Positions 17,841-26,161 of a stretch of 64,000 bases of DNA are shown in pieces (position 1 is the stretch's first letter; the number at the start of each line of letters is the position of its first letter). Source of the stretch: Candidatus Puniceispirillum sp. (GTDB lineage: Bacteria; Pseudomonadota; Alphaproteobacteria; Puniceispirillales; Puniceispirillaceae); assembly GCA_016778895.1 (NCBI GenBank), contig JADHOR010000001.1, positions 124,001-188,000 on the forward strand, written 5' to 3'. A model generated the notes under the pieces. It saw only the letters and a list, made by a program, of their open reading frames with translations. It was not told where the DNA came from and did not search any database. Made by a program: the position numbers and the translations under genes.

Positions 17841-18779
17841 ATGATACCGGCAGCTTCAAATCATCATCGCACAAGCAGCAAAAGCACAACAACAGGCATC
17901 CTGCAACTTTGCGCTGCGATGCTGTTCATTCCGGGGCTTGATGTTTTTGCCAAGCTTCTAGGCCAGGGCCTTGACCCGGTAGAAGTAACCTTTATGCGGT
18001 TTGTCATGCAGATTTTACTGATGGCACCGCTGGTCATCTGGGCGCGTCAATGGCATGTCCCGACAGGCACCCTGATGATGCAATTCGCCCGCGGCATTCT
18101 TTTGGCAATTGCCACGGTCTGCTTCTTTGCCGCGCTTCAGCATTTACCAATGGCCGAGGCTATTTCGATCTATTTTGTCCAGCCGCTGATCCTGACCGCC
18201 CTGTCGGCAATTTTTCTTGGCGAACAAATTCGCCAGCGCAGGATCATCGCGATTATCATCGGGCTATTTGGTGTGATGGTAATTTTGCAACCAAGCCTGG
18301 TGATTTTTGGCACGCCCGCCCTCTACCCACTGGCAACGGCGCTTGCAATGGCTGGTTATGTAACCATTACCCGACAGCTTGCGGGCAAGGCGCACCCCTA
18401 TCAGATGCAGTTTATCGTCGGCGTAACGGCCGCGTTCGCTCTTGGCATGACAATGATTATCGGACAGATGTTCAATATTGTCGGCACCGGTTTCATTATG
18501 CCGGATACACAGCAGTTTGAATGGATCATCTATATGGGATTAATCGCCACGATCGGACATATTTTCATCGTCTGGGCAGCAAATAATGCACCGGCAAGTG
18601 TACTCGCACCGTTTCAATATATGGAAATCATTTCATCGGTAATTCTTGGCTATCTGGTCTTTGGTGATCTTCCTGCCAAAAGCACAGTTCTTGGTGTCAT
18701 TATCATTGTTGCTTGTGGGATTTATCTGTTTCATCGTGAGCGTATCGCCGCCCAGAAAGATAATGAACAAGACCGCTAG
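17841..18779 (+). CDS. DMT superfamily (EamA) transporter
   Basis: Ten hydrophobic segments arranged as two EamA repeats. The first repeat has FAALQHLPMAEAISIYFVQPL and the second NAPASVLAPFQYMEII, the usual paired positions. Such proteins move metabolites or amino acids across the inner membrane; the substrate is not predictable. The ATG at 17841 was chosen; a TTG at 17805 would add twelve residues. The stop shares CTAG with the convergent pssA stop. Confidence 0.87.
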   Translation: MIPAASNHHRTSSKSTTTGILQLCAAMLFIPGLDVFAKLLGQGLDPVEVTFMRFVMQILLMAPLVIWARQWHVPTGTLMMQFARGILLAIATVCFFAALQHLPMAEAISIYFVQPLILTALSAIFLGEQIRQRRIIAIIIGLFGVMVILQPSLVIFGTPALYPLATALAMAGYVTITRQLAGKAHPYQMQFIVGVTAAFALGMTMIIGQMFNIVGTGFIMPDTQQFEWIIYMGLIATIGHIFIVWAANNAPASVLAPFQYMEIISSVILGYLVFGDLPAKSTVLGVIIIVACGIYLFHRERIAAQKDNEQDR

Positions 18780-19543
18780 CTATCGCTAAATTCATATTGG
18801 CGGCGTTCACGCATGAAGCGCAATGCCGATAATGGCAGGCTCAGGGCATAAATCACTACCACCGCCATGTAGGTCAGCCACGGTTCGGTTACGACCGCCG
18901 CGCCAAGCAAACCGATGACAGCCAACACCGGCAATACCGATTCAACCGGTAATTTCAGTCGTTTTCCAGCAAAGGTTGGCAACGCACTGACCGCCCCCGC
19001 GCCAACGAGCACAAGCCATGCTGAAACCCATTTTGCATCACGCGCGATTTCCAGGCCAAATTGCAAATCGATAACAATCGGCAGCAATACCAGAAAGCCT
19101 GACGCTGGTGCCGGAATGCCGGTGAAATAAGCTCGCGCAAATTCAGGCGGATCGGGCAGTTCCGAGTCAAATCGCGCCAGACGCAAAGCGATAGAGACTG
19201 CATAAAACAAGGTTGCCCACCAGGCGATCGTGCCAGCCCCCTGCAGCGCCCATATATAAAGACATAACGCGGGAACCACACCAAACACAACCAGATCGGA
19301 CAGGCTATCAAGCGCTGCACCAAAGGCACTGGATGTTTGGAACCGGCGCGCCGTGCGGCCGTCCAGCGCGTCAAACACTGCTGCTACACTGATTAGCACG
19401 ATAACACCGGCCCAACGCCCATCCATAGCAAACCGCAGTGCAGTCAACCCTGACACAAAACCGGCGACGGTCAATATATTCGGCAAAAGCCAGTAAATAG
19501 AAACCGACCGGAACCGCCGTTTCCTTTGCGGGCGTTCGCCCAT
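18776..19543 (-). CDS. pssA: CDP-diacylglycerol-serine O-phosphatidyltransferase
   Basis: PssA makes phosphatidylserine from CDP-diacylglycerol and serine in the membrane. The CDP-alcohol phosphotransferase motif is complete, with aspartates at residues 58, 61, 79 and 83 (FDALDGRTAR, then GAALDSLSD). Several hydrophobic segments follow. The ATG at 19543 shares one base with the psd stop (TAATG), so the pair is translationally coupled and psd comes first. The two enzymes act in sequence to make phosphatidylethanolamine. Confidence 0.94.
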   Translation of the reverse strand: MGERPQRKRRFRSVSIYWLLPNILTVAGFVSGLTALRFAMDGRWAGVIVLISVAAVFDALDGRTARRFQTSSAFGAALDSLSDLVVFGVVPALCLYIWALQGAGTIAWWATLFYAVSIALRLARFDSELPDPPEFARAYFTGIPAPASGFLVLLPIVIDLQFGLEIARDAKWVSAWLVLVGAGAVSALPTFAGKRLKLPVESVLPVLAVIGLLGAAVVTEPWLTYMAVVVIYALSLPLSALRFMRERRQYEFSDS

Positions 19544-20250
19544 TATCGGCAAATCCCGTCGGTGATTTCAGTCAAAGCGCCAGAAAAATCAGCCAGAATT
19601 GTCTCGCCAGCTACCGCGGTTTGGCCCGCCAGAACCGCCACCGGGATTGACGCCGGAAGCCAAACATCAACCCGGCTTCCAAAACGAATAATACCATATT
19701 GCTGCCCAATATTCAGGTGGTCACCAACAGCAGCTTCCAGCAAGATACGGCGTGCCACCAGACCGGCAATCTGCACAACCCCGACAGCCTGACCTGAAGC
19801 CATTTCCAGAACCATATTCTGTCGCTCATTCTGCTCGGACGCCTTATCCAGGCTTGCGTTCAAAAACGCGCCTTTATGATAGGATGTGGCAATAACCTTG
19901 CCAGCAACCGGTGCCCGGTTCACATGAACATCAAACACATTCATAAAAATCGAGATACGCCGCCACTTCCCTTTTGGTAGATCAAGATCATCCGGTACCG
20001 GCATAATTCCGGTAGACAGAACCCGCCCATCCGCGGGCGAGATCACCAGATGGTCGCTTACCGGCGTTGTGCGCTTGGGATTGCGGAAAAAATAGATGCA
20101 CCACAGGCTCAAGAAGCTACCGGGCAAGACAAACCATGACCAGAAATAGGTCGCAACCGCCGATACAAGAATGAACAGAAAAATAAACGGCCAACCAGCA
20201 GGATGGATTGGCACCAAAACTTCATCCTTGACGCTCTTATAGATATTCAT
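19543..20250 (-). CDS. psd: Phosphatidylserine decarboxylase proenzyme
   Basis: Psd decarboxylates phosphatidylserine to phosphatidylethanolamine. It is the short, archaeal/alphaproteobacterial-type proenzyme. The self-cleavage site lies in IIRFGSRVDVW, where the Gly-Ser bond is cut to form the pyruvoyl group. Two hydrophobic segments lie near the N-terminus. The conserved SPADGRVLS segment is also present. It is the upstream partner of pssA. Confidence 0.95.
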   Translation of the reverse strand: MNIYKSVKDEVLVPIHPAGWPFIFLFILVSAVATYFWSWFVLPGSFLSLWCIYFFRNPKRTTPVSDHLVISPADGRVLSTGIMPVPDDLDLPKGKWRRISIFMNVFDVHVNRAPVAGKVIATSYHKGAFLNASLDKASEQNERQNMVLEMASGQAVGVVQIAGLVARRILLEAAVGDHLNIGQQYGIIRFGSRVDVWLPASIPVAVLAGQTAVAGETILADFSGALTEITDGICR

Positions 20251-20440
20251 GGTTTAAACCTATTTCACGACGACCCTTGCCAGTGGCCAGATGGAATCTG
20301 CGAGAGGGCTCAGATCAATTGCGTTCAACCATATCCATTTGCAGCGCAAAGGTCATCAAATAATTCATAATCAAAGAATTCAATGCCGGATAATTCAGCC
20401 ACGCAAGAGCCGTATCTCAATTGAGTCAGGCTGCGCCAGG

Positions 20441-21541
20441 CTATGGCTTGCGACGATAACGATCATCAGCAAGGCGCATTGCGGCTCGGGCGGACTCTCT
20501 GGCGATAAGGCCGCGCTCCAGAAGGTCATTCAGCTTGCCATGAAAGGCACCGCTATTCAGCCGCCGCGCCATACCAAGTGCCGGCACGTCAACAAAAATG
20601 ACAAATTCTGCCGTCTGTGGCGGATCAACCGGCACAATGGCCGCAGCGGGTGGCTGTGCGGGCAGCAACTGCCGACCGTGCTCGACCATATCGTCATTGC
20701 TCGCCGTAGCCTGATCACGTGCCGGATGATTTGGTGCCGGATGATTTGGCGCCTGACTATGTAACGCCGCAAATTCGGCCAGTTGCAACACCGGATCAGA
20801 CCCGTTAGCTGTCACCGGATCAACGCGCGAGGCGCGCAATGCTGGTGCGTCCTCTGCCGCTGGCGACCATGCCGCATCATCGATTTGATCACCCCACCCC
20901 TGCTGATCAACCCAGACCTGGCTCGAAGCCGGCATCACAATTCTGGCTGGGCGCACCCGATATAGGCCGATTTTATTGCCTTTGGGACGTTGGCGGGGAA
21001 CCGTTTGAATACGGCCAGATGACCAGGCCAAAAACTCCCCAACCAGCTGTTGCGCGATCATTTCGGCCTCAGCCACCCATGCCCGTTCTGCCTTTGGCAC
21101 GGTATCTATAAATACCGCCCGACTGCCTAGCCAGCGGGACTTTAATGCGATCTCACGCTGGCCGTCAATTTTGCGTTTTTTGGCAAAGATTTGCAGACGC
21201 CGACTCATTAGCTGCGTAATGTAAACCATCTCAACAGCAACTGCCTCCAGCGCCGCGCGCATCCCCGCAGCCGATGAGACCGTCATCTCAAATAGACGCG
21301 GTGGACGAAATCCGAACAAGCCTAATTTGCCAGCCATCATCTCAAGATTGATTGGCCCCCGAACGGGATAAGCGGTAAATTCGATCAGAAAAGTCAGCTG
21401 TCTCTGCTGCTTGCGCGTCAATAGACGATTTGCAAAGAAATCTGTCGCTGCAACCAATAATTCCACCTTTCCAGCAGATGTCCCGGCATCAGATCCGCTG
21501 TTGCCCTGTTTGGTTTGTGGGGCTGGAATTACTTCGATCAT
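20441..21541 (-). CDS. SprT-like fold protein lacking the zinc-site histidines
   Basis: The product is not confidently recognised. Residues 35-175 are laid out like SprT-type metalloproteases: FFANRLLTRKQQRQLTFLIEF at the front, a helix LEAVAVEMVYITQ where family members have HEMVHxxQ, then SRWLGSRA and AERAWVAEAE where they have RWKGK and PWExEA. The HExxH motif is thus VEMVY (residues 103-107), with both histidines lost. A disordered linker with a duplicated APNHP unit leads to a conserved-looking C-terminal domain. It may be a structural or binding protein. The fold assignment is an inference from memory of the family. Confidence 0.5.
   Translation of the reverse strand: MIEVIPAPQTKQGNSGSDAGTSAGKVELLVAATDFFANRLLTRKQQRQLTFLIEFTAYPVRGPINLEMMAGKLGLFGFRPPRLFEMTVSSAAGMRAALEAVAVEMVYITQLMSRRLQIFAKKRKIDGQREIALKSRWLGSRAVFIDTVPKAERAWVAEAEMIAQQLVGEFLAWSSGRIQTVPRQRPKGNKIGLYRVRPARIVMPASSQVWVDQQGWGDQIDDAAWSPAAEDAPALRASRVDPVTANGSDPVLQLAEFAALHSQAPNHPAPNHPARDQATASNDDMVEHGRQLLPAQPPAAAIVPVDPPQTAEFVIFVDVPALGMARRLNSGAFHGKLNDLLERGLIARESARAAMRLADDRYRRKP
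20721..20750. repeat. Two 15-base tandem repeats in the SprT-like gene
   Basis: GCCGGATGATTTGGT is repeated once with a single change at its last base. On the coding strand it duplicates the pentapeptide APNHP in the linker between the two domains. Confidence 0.85.
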
Positions 21542-21887
21542 CTTCGCATCATTACCTTTGTCACATCCTGTGTTATTTCCGGTGTTTTATCCGGCACATT
21601 TTCCTAGGTTTTGACAAATCCCAAGCAAAACATGGCCTTAATTATACCCTGCTGTCAGGTTAAGGCCAATTTGCTAATTAAAGTTTTTTGAATTTAAAAA
21701 AACTGGGCATAATCCTTCATCAGGGCGGTGAATCCTACCAGGCGGTAAAGTTACCGGATAAACCCTATTGACTGGTTGGCGCGCGATCCGCAGTCTTGAC
21801 CGATTGTCATGTCCGACAATACACGAACGAAATAACAAAATACGGCTTTTTTACGCCGTTAACCTTTGAGAACAGAATGGAAATCCC
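21542..21887. other. Structured intergenic region, possible leader RNA
   Basis: This 346-base stretch separates the SprT-like gene from the downstream decarboxylase-family gene. It holds an AT-rich inverted repeat (21682-21703), a GC-rich segment (21721-21756) resembling part of an FMN-riboswitch core, and a hairpin ACGGC-N8-GCCGT at 21842-21859 in front of the start. No open reading frame is convincing. A structured 5' leader is an inference. Confidence 0.4.
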
Positions 21888-22262
21888 ATGGATAAAGATC
21901 TATTTGAAACTGGCCTAAAAAAGCGCAAAGCAACTCTAGGTGACGAATATGTTCAAAAGTCACTGGACGGCGCGGATGATTTCTCGCGCCCGTTCCAAGA
22001 GGCAATTACCGCTTGGTGCTGGGGCTTTGGCTGGGGTGATGAGGCGATTGACGTTAAGACACGATCAATGATGAATTTAAGCATGATTGGCGCGCTTGGC
22101 AAAATGACCGAGTGGGAATTACATTGCCGCGGCGCAATCAAAAACGGTGTCACACGCGAAGAGTTGCGTGCGATCATCCATGTTATCGGCATTTATTGTG
22201 GTGTGCCGCAGGCGCTGGAATGTATGCGTGCTGCCCGCAAGGTGCTGGACGAGGCTGAATAA
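21888..22262 (+). CDS. Carboxymuconolactone decarboxylase family protein
   Basis: A small helical protein of the CMD/AhpD superfamily. The family segments TRSMMNLSMIGALGK, WELHCRGAIKNGVTREEL and HVIGIYCGVPQALE are all present. It lacks the CxxC pair of AhpD, so it is closer to gamma-carboxymuconolactone decarboxylase itself. No other beta-ketoadipate genes are nearby, so a role in aromatic breakdown is not supported. Length (124 aa) is usual. Confidence 0.88.
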   Translation: MDKDLFETGLKKRKATLGDEYVQKSLDGADDFSRPFQEAITAWCWGFGWGDEAIDVKTRSMMNLSMIGALGKMTEWELHCRGAIKNGVTREELRAIIHVIGIYCGVPQALECMRAARKVLDEAE

Positions 22263-22601
22263 ACCCCATTACTGGTTCGACGGCATGAATTAATCCGGGC
22301 TGCGCAAGGGCAGAACCGCCTTGTGCAGCCTTCCTCAAAGGCACAAATCACCGGTAGAATTGCTGCGGGCCTCAGGCTAAAATCATCACCAGCATTCAAA
22401 AATTTTGCGTTTTTCGCGTTTTTCGCATTTTTCACTTTCCCCATAGCGAAAATCAAGACACACTATATCTCGTATGGAACAGGCAAGATTAGATCAATTT
22501 GTTGATTCACGGCGTGAGCAACGCCCATCCCAATATTTAACTCTTGACCAACCCAGCAACCACCCACCCCAACAACATTCCTTCGCCAATGGAGTATTGT
22601 C
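22263..22601. other. Intergenic region with hairpin and short tandem repeat
   Basis: A stable hairpin lies at 22299-22329 (GCTGCGCAAGG pairing with CCTTGTGCAGC around a short loop), without a T-run, soon after the upstream stop. Further on is a triplicated 9-base unit at 22407-22433. A GGAG ribosome-binding site for the next gene is at 22591-22594. No convincing protein gene was found. Confidence 0.6.
22407..22433. repeat. Triplicated 9-base unit GCGTTTTTC
   Basis: GCGTTTTTC occurs three times head to tail, the third copy with one substitution (GCATTTTTC). It lies in non-coding sequence. Confidence 0.85.
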
Positions 22602-22895
22602 ATGCGCATGACCGATCATGACTCACGGCAAGATTGCCGCGTCATTCCTTTCGTAAGGCCTGCCAGTAATGAGGATAATGTCGCCACAAGTAGCATCGCT
22701 GCAGTTATCGCGGTCACGATCCTGCATCATGAGGGGGAGTCGCCCGAAGAGCGCCTGCTCGAAATTATTGAAGCATCTGGTGAAGCAGAGGTTCTCGATA
22801 TTGCTGACGCGCTGGATGAGTTTGAGACGCTAGGCCATGCGCCGCTGCCTTGTGAGGGTCCGGCAAATGACAATAAGTTTCTGACCAGCCTGTGA
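22602..22895 (+). CDS. Small hypothetical acidic protein
   Basis: A 97-residue protein of unknown function. It has a good start (GGAG seven bases upstream), an Ala/Val/Ile-rich stretch near residues 30-42 that is too short to be a clear membrane segment, then an acidic helical region (SPEERLLEIIEASGEAEVLD). It ends directly at a strong terminator, which supports it being a transcribed unit. No family is recognised. Confidence 0.6.
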   Translation: MRMTDHDSRQDCRVIPFVRPASNEDNVATSSIAAVIAVTILHHEGESPEERLLEIIEASGEAEVLDIADALDEFETLGHAPLPCEGPANDNKFLTSL

Positions 22896-22897
22896 TA

Positions 22898-22932
22898 AAA
22901 AAGCTCTGGCAAACGCCGGGGCTTTTTCTTTT
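22898..22932. terminator. Bidirectional rho-independent terminator
   Basis: A 13-bp hairpin (22898-22910 with 22915-22927, loop AAAC) is flanked by an A-run on the left and a T-rich run on the right. It can therefore stop transcription from both the small gene on + and bioY on -. Three pairs are G-T on the + transcript. Confidence 0.88.
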
Positions 22933-22965
22933 GTCCTTGAGCGCATTAGTGACGCTTTTAGAGTC

Positions 22966-23586
22966 CTACTTCTGGGCACCTTTCACAAACCGCCACGCGG
23001 CCGGCATCATGCAGGCCGCCACAGCCAGCTTTAACGCATCACCATAGAGAAATGGCAACACACCTGCTGCCACTGCTTTTTCAAAACCGATGAAAGTCGT
23101 CAACCAAGAGACCCCCATCGCATAAATGACCGCATTACCGATCAGCATTGCAGCAATGGTGCTAATCATGCCGCGACCCATACCGCGCTCAGCCAGAAAG
23201 CCCATAACAACCGCTGCAACCAAAAATCCTGCCAAATAACCGCCGGTTGGTCCCAGCAATGCGGCCATGCCAATGGCACTACCCGCAAACACTGGCAGCC
23301 CCATCGCTCCTTGCAATAGATAGGCGGCAACAGTAGCACCGCCAAGCCGCATGCCATAGGTCATGCCAATCAGCAGCACCACTAGCGTCTGACCTGTTAC
23401 CGGTACAGGATAAAACGGGATTTTAACCTGTGCCGATACCGCCAATAGCAGGCTGCCGACCACAATGAGAAAGGCCTTTGCCACGGGTATAGACATCGCC
23501 TTTGACGCAAACGGGCCATAAAGGATGGCGTCGGTTAGCACGTCCTGGCGCATAGTTGCTGCAACTGATGACGATGGTCTGTGCAT
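22966..23586 (-). CDS. bioY: Biotin transporter BioY
   Basis: BioY is the substrate-binding membrane component of biotin ECF transport. Six hydrophobic segments are visible, with the family motif PFYPVPVTGQTL and the GPTGGYLAGF segment. The ATG at 23586 has AGGAGA six bases upstream and is preferred over a frame extension to 23613. No bioM/bioN is adjacent, so BioY must act alone or with a shared energising module. Biotin synthesis genes are not seen in this window. Confidence 0.93.
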   Translation of the reverse strand: MHRPSSSVAATMRQDVLTDAILYGPFASKAMSIPVAKAFLIVVGSLLLAVSAQVKIPFYPVPVTGQTLVVLLIGMTYGMRLGGATVAAYLLQGAMGLPVFAGSAIGMAALLGPTGGYLAGFLVAAVVMGFLAERGMGRGMISTIAAMLIGNAVIYAMGVSWLTTFIGFEKAVAAGVLPFLYGDALKLAVAACMMPAAWRFVKGAQK

Positions 23587-23730
23587 TGAATGTCTCCTGC
23601 AAGTAAATCTCAACAGGTCAGACTATAGGGCCAGCACTAGCACAAAGCAATAAAGACAATCTGAAATCAAACGACGACGCGCCTGCCGGTGATTACGTCC
23701 TAAAAGGCAACAGGATTGATGATGACATCA

Positions 23731-24429
23731 TCACCGCGTTACCGCAGCAATCCGCATTGCGGCATCCAACATTAGAGCAAACACTTCAAAAGGGGCAATA
23801 ACCGCATAGCCATCGCCATTAGCCGGCTGAATTGAAACCGATTGATCGATCACCCTGTTTGAGGTGCCGGTGCGCGTGCCAACCGCCATGGTAATATCAT
23901 CAAGCGGCCATTCAAGCCCGGCCGAGGCCTGAAAATGCTGGCGTCCAAGCGGCCAGACCGACAACCGGCTAGCAAGTGGCAAAGTTGCGGTAAAATCACC
24001 TCGCAGCCTCAGGAGCACGTCGTGATCGCCAATCAGCAATACTGGCCGGTCATCGGGTAGCCGCGCCAGCGTATCAAGCACTGCCAGCGCATGGTCAAAC
24101 CGGCCGCCTAAAAAGCCGATACCAACAATCAATGGCGCTGAGATGATGTGAAGTGACTTTTCAAAATCAGTGTCATCTTGTCCAGTCAGTAAAATCCGGT
24201 GAACCGAGGCTGGCAGCTGATCCAGATCGCTTGCCGAGTCCATATCACCGATTACTACCTCTGGAAGCAAACCGCAATTACGAGCGTTTGCCAGTCCACC
24301 ATCCGCCGCCAGAACCGGCCAGCCTGCCATGTGTTCGACCGACTCCATTGTTGACTGCATTACCGGCGCCGCACCAAACAACAGAACCGGTGAGGCAAAT
24401 GCCAGTTGATTATCTTGCTGTTGCGTCAT
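23731..24429 (-). CDS. thiN: Thiamine pyrophosphokinase
   Basis: This enzyme makes thiamine diphosphate directly from thiamine and ATP. The catalytic and metal-binding motifs are visible as VIGDMDSAS, DDTDFEKSLH and GGRFDHALA. The C-terminal beta domain ends in a region typical of the bacterial YloS-type enzyme. It lies next to bioY, so two vitamin-related genes sit together, although 144 bases separate them. Having TPK instead of ThiL points to use of salvaged thiamine, which is an inference. Confidence 0.92.
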   Translation of the reverse strand: MTQQQDNQLAFASPVLLFGAAPVMQSTMESVEHMAGWPVLAADGGLANARNCGLLPEVVIGDMDSASDLDQLPASVHRILLTGQDDTDFEKSLHIISAPLIVGIGFLGGRFDHALAVLDTLARLPDDRPVLLIGDHDVLLRLRGDFTATLPLASRLSVWPLGRQHFQASAGLEWPLDDITMAVGTRTGTSNRVIDQSVSIQPANGDGYAVIAPFEVFALMLDAAMRIAAVTR

Positions 24430-24664
24430 GCTGACCCCTTAATCTTGTCACCGGCGCCGCTAAAGTCATCTTGAGGCAGGCCAATGTAGCGCCTGCAGTG
24501 GGAGATAACATAACGCCACAGTTCTTTATAGCAGCTTGCTGCATGGTTGGCGTGACGTAAAGTACCATCCCGCAGCGTCGGAGCTAACCCATTTGACCAG
24601 CAAACAATTATCAATTGCGATATTAGGCATTGTGAGTAAAGTTAGAAAGTGCTAAATTTATATA

Positions 24665-25852
24665 ATGGAGCAGAATATTTCACCAGCGACGGACCAGGGA
24701 ATGGCAACGGGCGGCCTACAAAGCCGCGCGAATATTAAACATTGCCTGTTTATTATGGTGCCAGTTTTGCTTGCTGGCTATCTGATGACTAATACCGAGT
24801 CGAAACTTGCCGATATTCTGTTCACGGCAATTGCCGACTCATACCTCCAGGTCAGCACATTTGTTGCGGCCACGTTTTTACTTTTCTACGGTGTTGAAAA
24901 GCTGCTCAACATCGATGCAACAGCCGCGCTTCGCAAAGCAACTGTCTGGCAAGTTCCTGTGGCGGCGGCGCTTGGCGCGATGCCGGGTTGTGGCGGTGCG
25001 ATTATCGTTGTGACACAATATGTTTCGGGGCGGCTTAGTTTTGGCAGCGTTGTCGCCGTCTTGACAGCAACGATGGGTGATGCCGCATTCCTGCTAATCG
25101 CGCAGGAACCAATGACCGGCCTTGCGATGGTACTACTCGGCTTTGTTATCGGAACGGTAAGTGGCTGGATCGTCAATTTTATCCACGGTCGCGATTTCCT
25201 ACGCGGAGAAACCGGCAAAGAGACCGATATCGAACATATCAACGAAGATGCCAGCACACCGTTTTTGGATGGTATCTGGCTTGTTATAATGCTTCCAGGT
25301 TTTATTCTGGCTGGGTTGCTGGCATTTCAGATTGATGCTGACGCGCTGTTGGCTAATGACTATTTAGATAAACCAGCGAGCTTGCTTGGTGTATTAGGCG
25401 GCGTTCTGGCGATTACAATGCGGCTTGCACCACAATTTGGTATTAAGGGTGATCTGGCTTTTAGCGGCTGCGGCTCGATTTTGCGGCGCACGATTGCCGA
25501 TACTAATTTCGTCACAGTCTGGGTTGTTGGGGCGTATCTGGCGTTTGATTTATCAGTCTATTTCTTTGCAATTGATCTCAAACAGGTCTTTAGCGGCTAT
25601 ACGATTTTTAGCCCAATGATCGCTATTCTGATCGGGTTTTTGCCCGGGTGCGGCCCGCAAGTTCTAGTTACAACCATGTATCTTGCCGGTATTCTGCCAC
25701 TATCCGCACAAATCGGTAATGCCATTAGCAATGACGGTGATGCGCTATTTCCTGCGATTGCGATTGCCCCAAAAGTGGCGGTGGTCGCCACCCTCTATTC
25801 TGCAGTGCCTGCGGTCATTGTTTCATATGGCTGGATGTTTCTGGTCGAATAA
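24665..25852 (+). CDS. Predicted manganese transporter (PF11449-type)
   Basis: A membrane protein with about ten hydrophobic segments in two similar halves. Each half has a Pro-Gly-Cys-Gly element, ALGAMPGCGGAIIV in the first and LIGFLPGCGPQVLV in the second, followed by a D-containing helix (TMGDAAFLL, NDGDALFP). This layout matches a family annotated as putative manganese transporters. The two halves suggest an internal duplication. Neither a manganese riboswitch nor an obvious Mur site was seen in the 235 bases upstream. Confidence 0.8.
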   Translation: MEQNISPATDQGMATGGLQSRANIKHCLFIMVPVLLAGYLMTNTESKLADILFTAIADSYLQVSTFVAATFLLFYGVEKLLNIDATAALRKATVWQVPVAAALGAMPGCGGAIIVVTQYVSGRLSFGSVVAVLTATMGDAAFLLIAQEPMTGLAMVLLGFVIGTVSGWIVNFIHGRDFLRGETGKETDIEHINEDASTPFLDGIWLVIMLPGFILAGLLAFQIDADALLANDYLDKPASLLGVLGGVLAITMRLAPQFGIKGDLAFSGCGSILRRTIADTNFVTVWVVGAYLAFDLSVYFFAIDLKQVFSGYTIFSPMIAILIGFLPGCGPQVLVTTMYLAGILPLSAQIGNAISNDGDALFPAIAIAPKVAVVATLYSAVPAVIVSYGWMFLVE

Positions 25853-26161
25853 TCTGCCATATCAACCCGCCACAGGGATTGTCTCGCAATCACAACTTCT
25901 GGTATCGGGTTATGGCTACTGCCGGCCTATTTTTCACGAAGCGCGGCTTTCCACAATTTTTCAATCGGCTTAATAAAGTAACTCATCACCGTGCGTTTAT
26001 CGCCCAAAATATGGATAGTTGACGGCATTCCAGTCGAAACATTGGGCGTTATATTCGGCTTGGTTCGCGGGCTTGGTTCGCCAGTGCTAATCCCTTATGA
26101 TTTGAACCATGCGGTGTTCCGCCATCATTAACCCCAAGCTCACGTCGAAGGCTTTCATCTG
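25853..26161. other. Intergenic region holding a decayed gene end
   Basis: This 309-base stretch between the manganese transporter and trmL contains no intact gene. Its middle, read on the reverse strand, encodes the C-terminal end of an HlyD-type protein, listed separately as a pseudogene fragment. Confidence 0.7.
25927..26094 (-). pseudogene. Remnant of an HlyD-family type I secretion adaptor (C-terminal end)
   Basis: Reading the reverse strand gives about 55 codons ending in TAG at 25927-25929. The final part, GMPSTIHILGDKRTVMSYFI followed by KPIEKLWKAALREK, matches the C-terminus of HlyD/PrtE membrane fusion proteins, which typically read like GMPVxVxIKTGxRTxLSYLLKP. An in-frame stop at 26095-26097 and the neighbouring trmL gene leave no room for the rest. 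No ABC transporter partner remains nearby. It is interpreted as a deletion relic; identification is from family memory. Confidence 0.7.

Noticed and set aside
24426-24614. 62-codon frame whose stop overlaps the thiN start by 4 bases
   Set aside because: The spacing looks like coupling, but the start is TTG, no ribosome-binding site or family is visible, and the region reads as non-coding. Kept only as a weak possibility.
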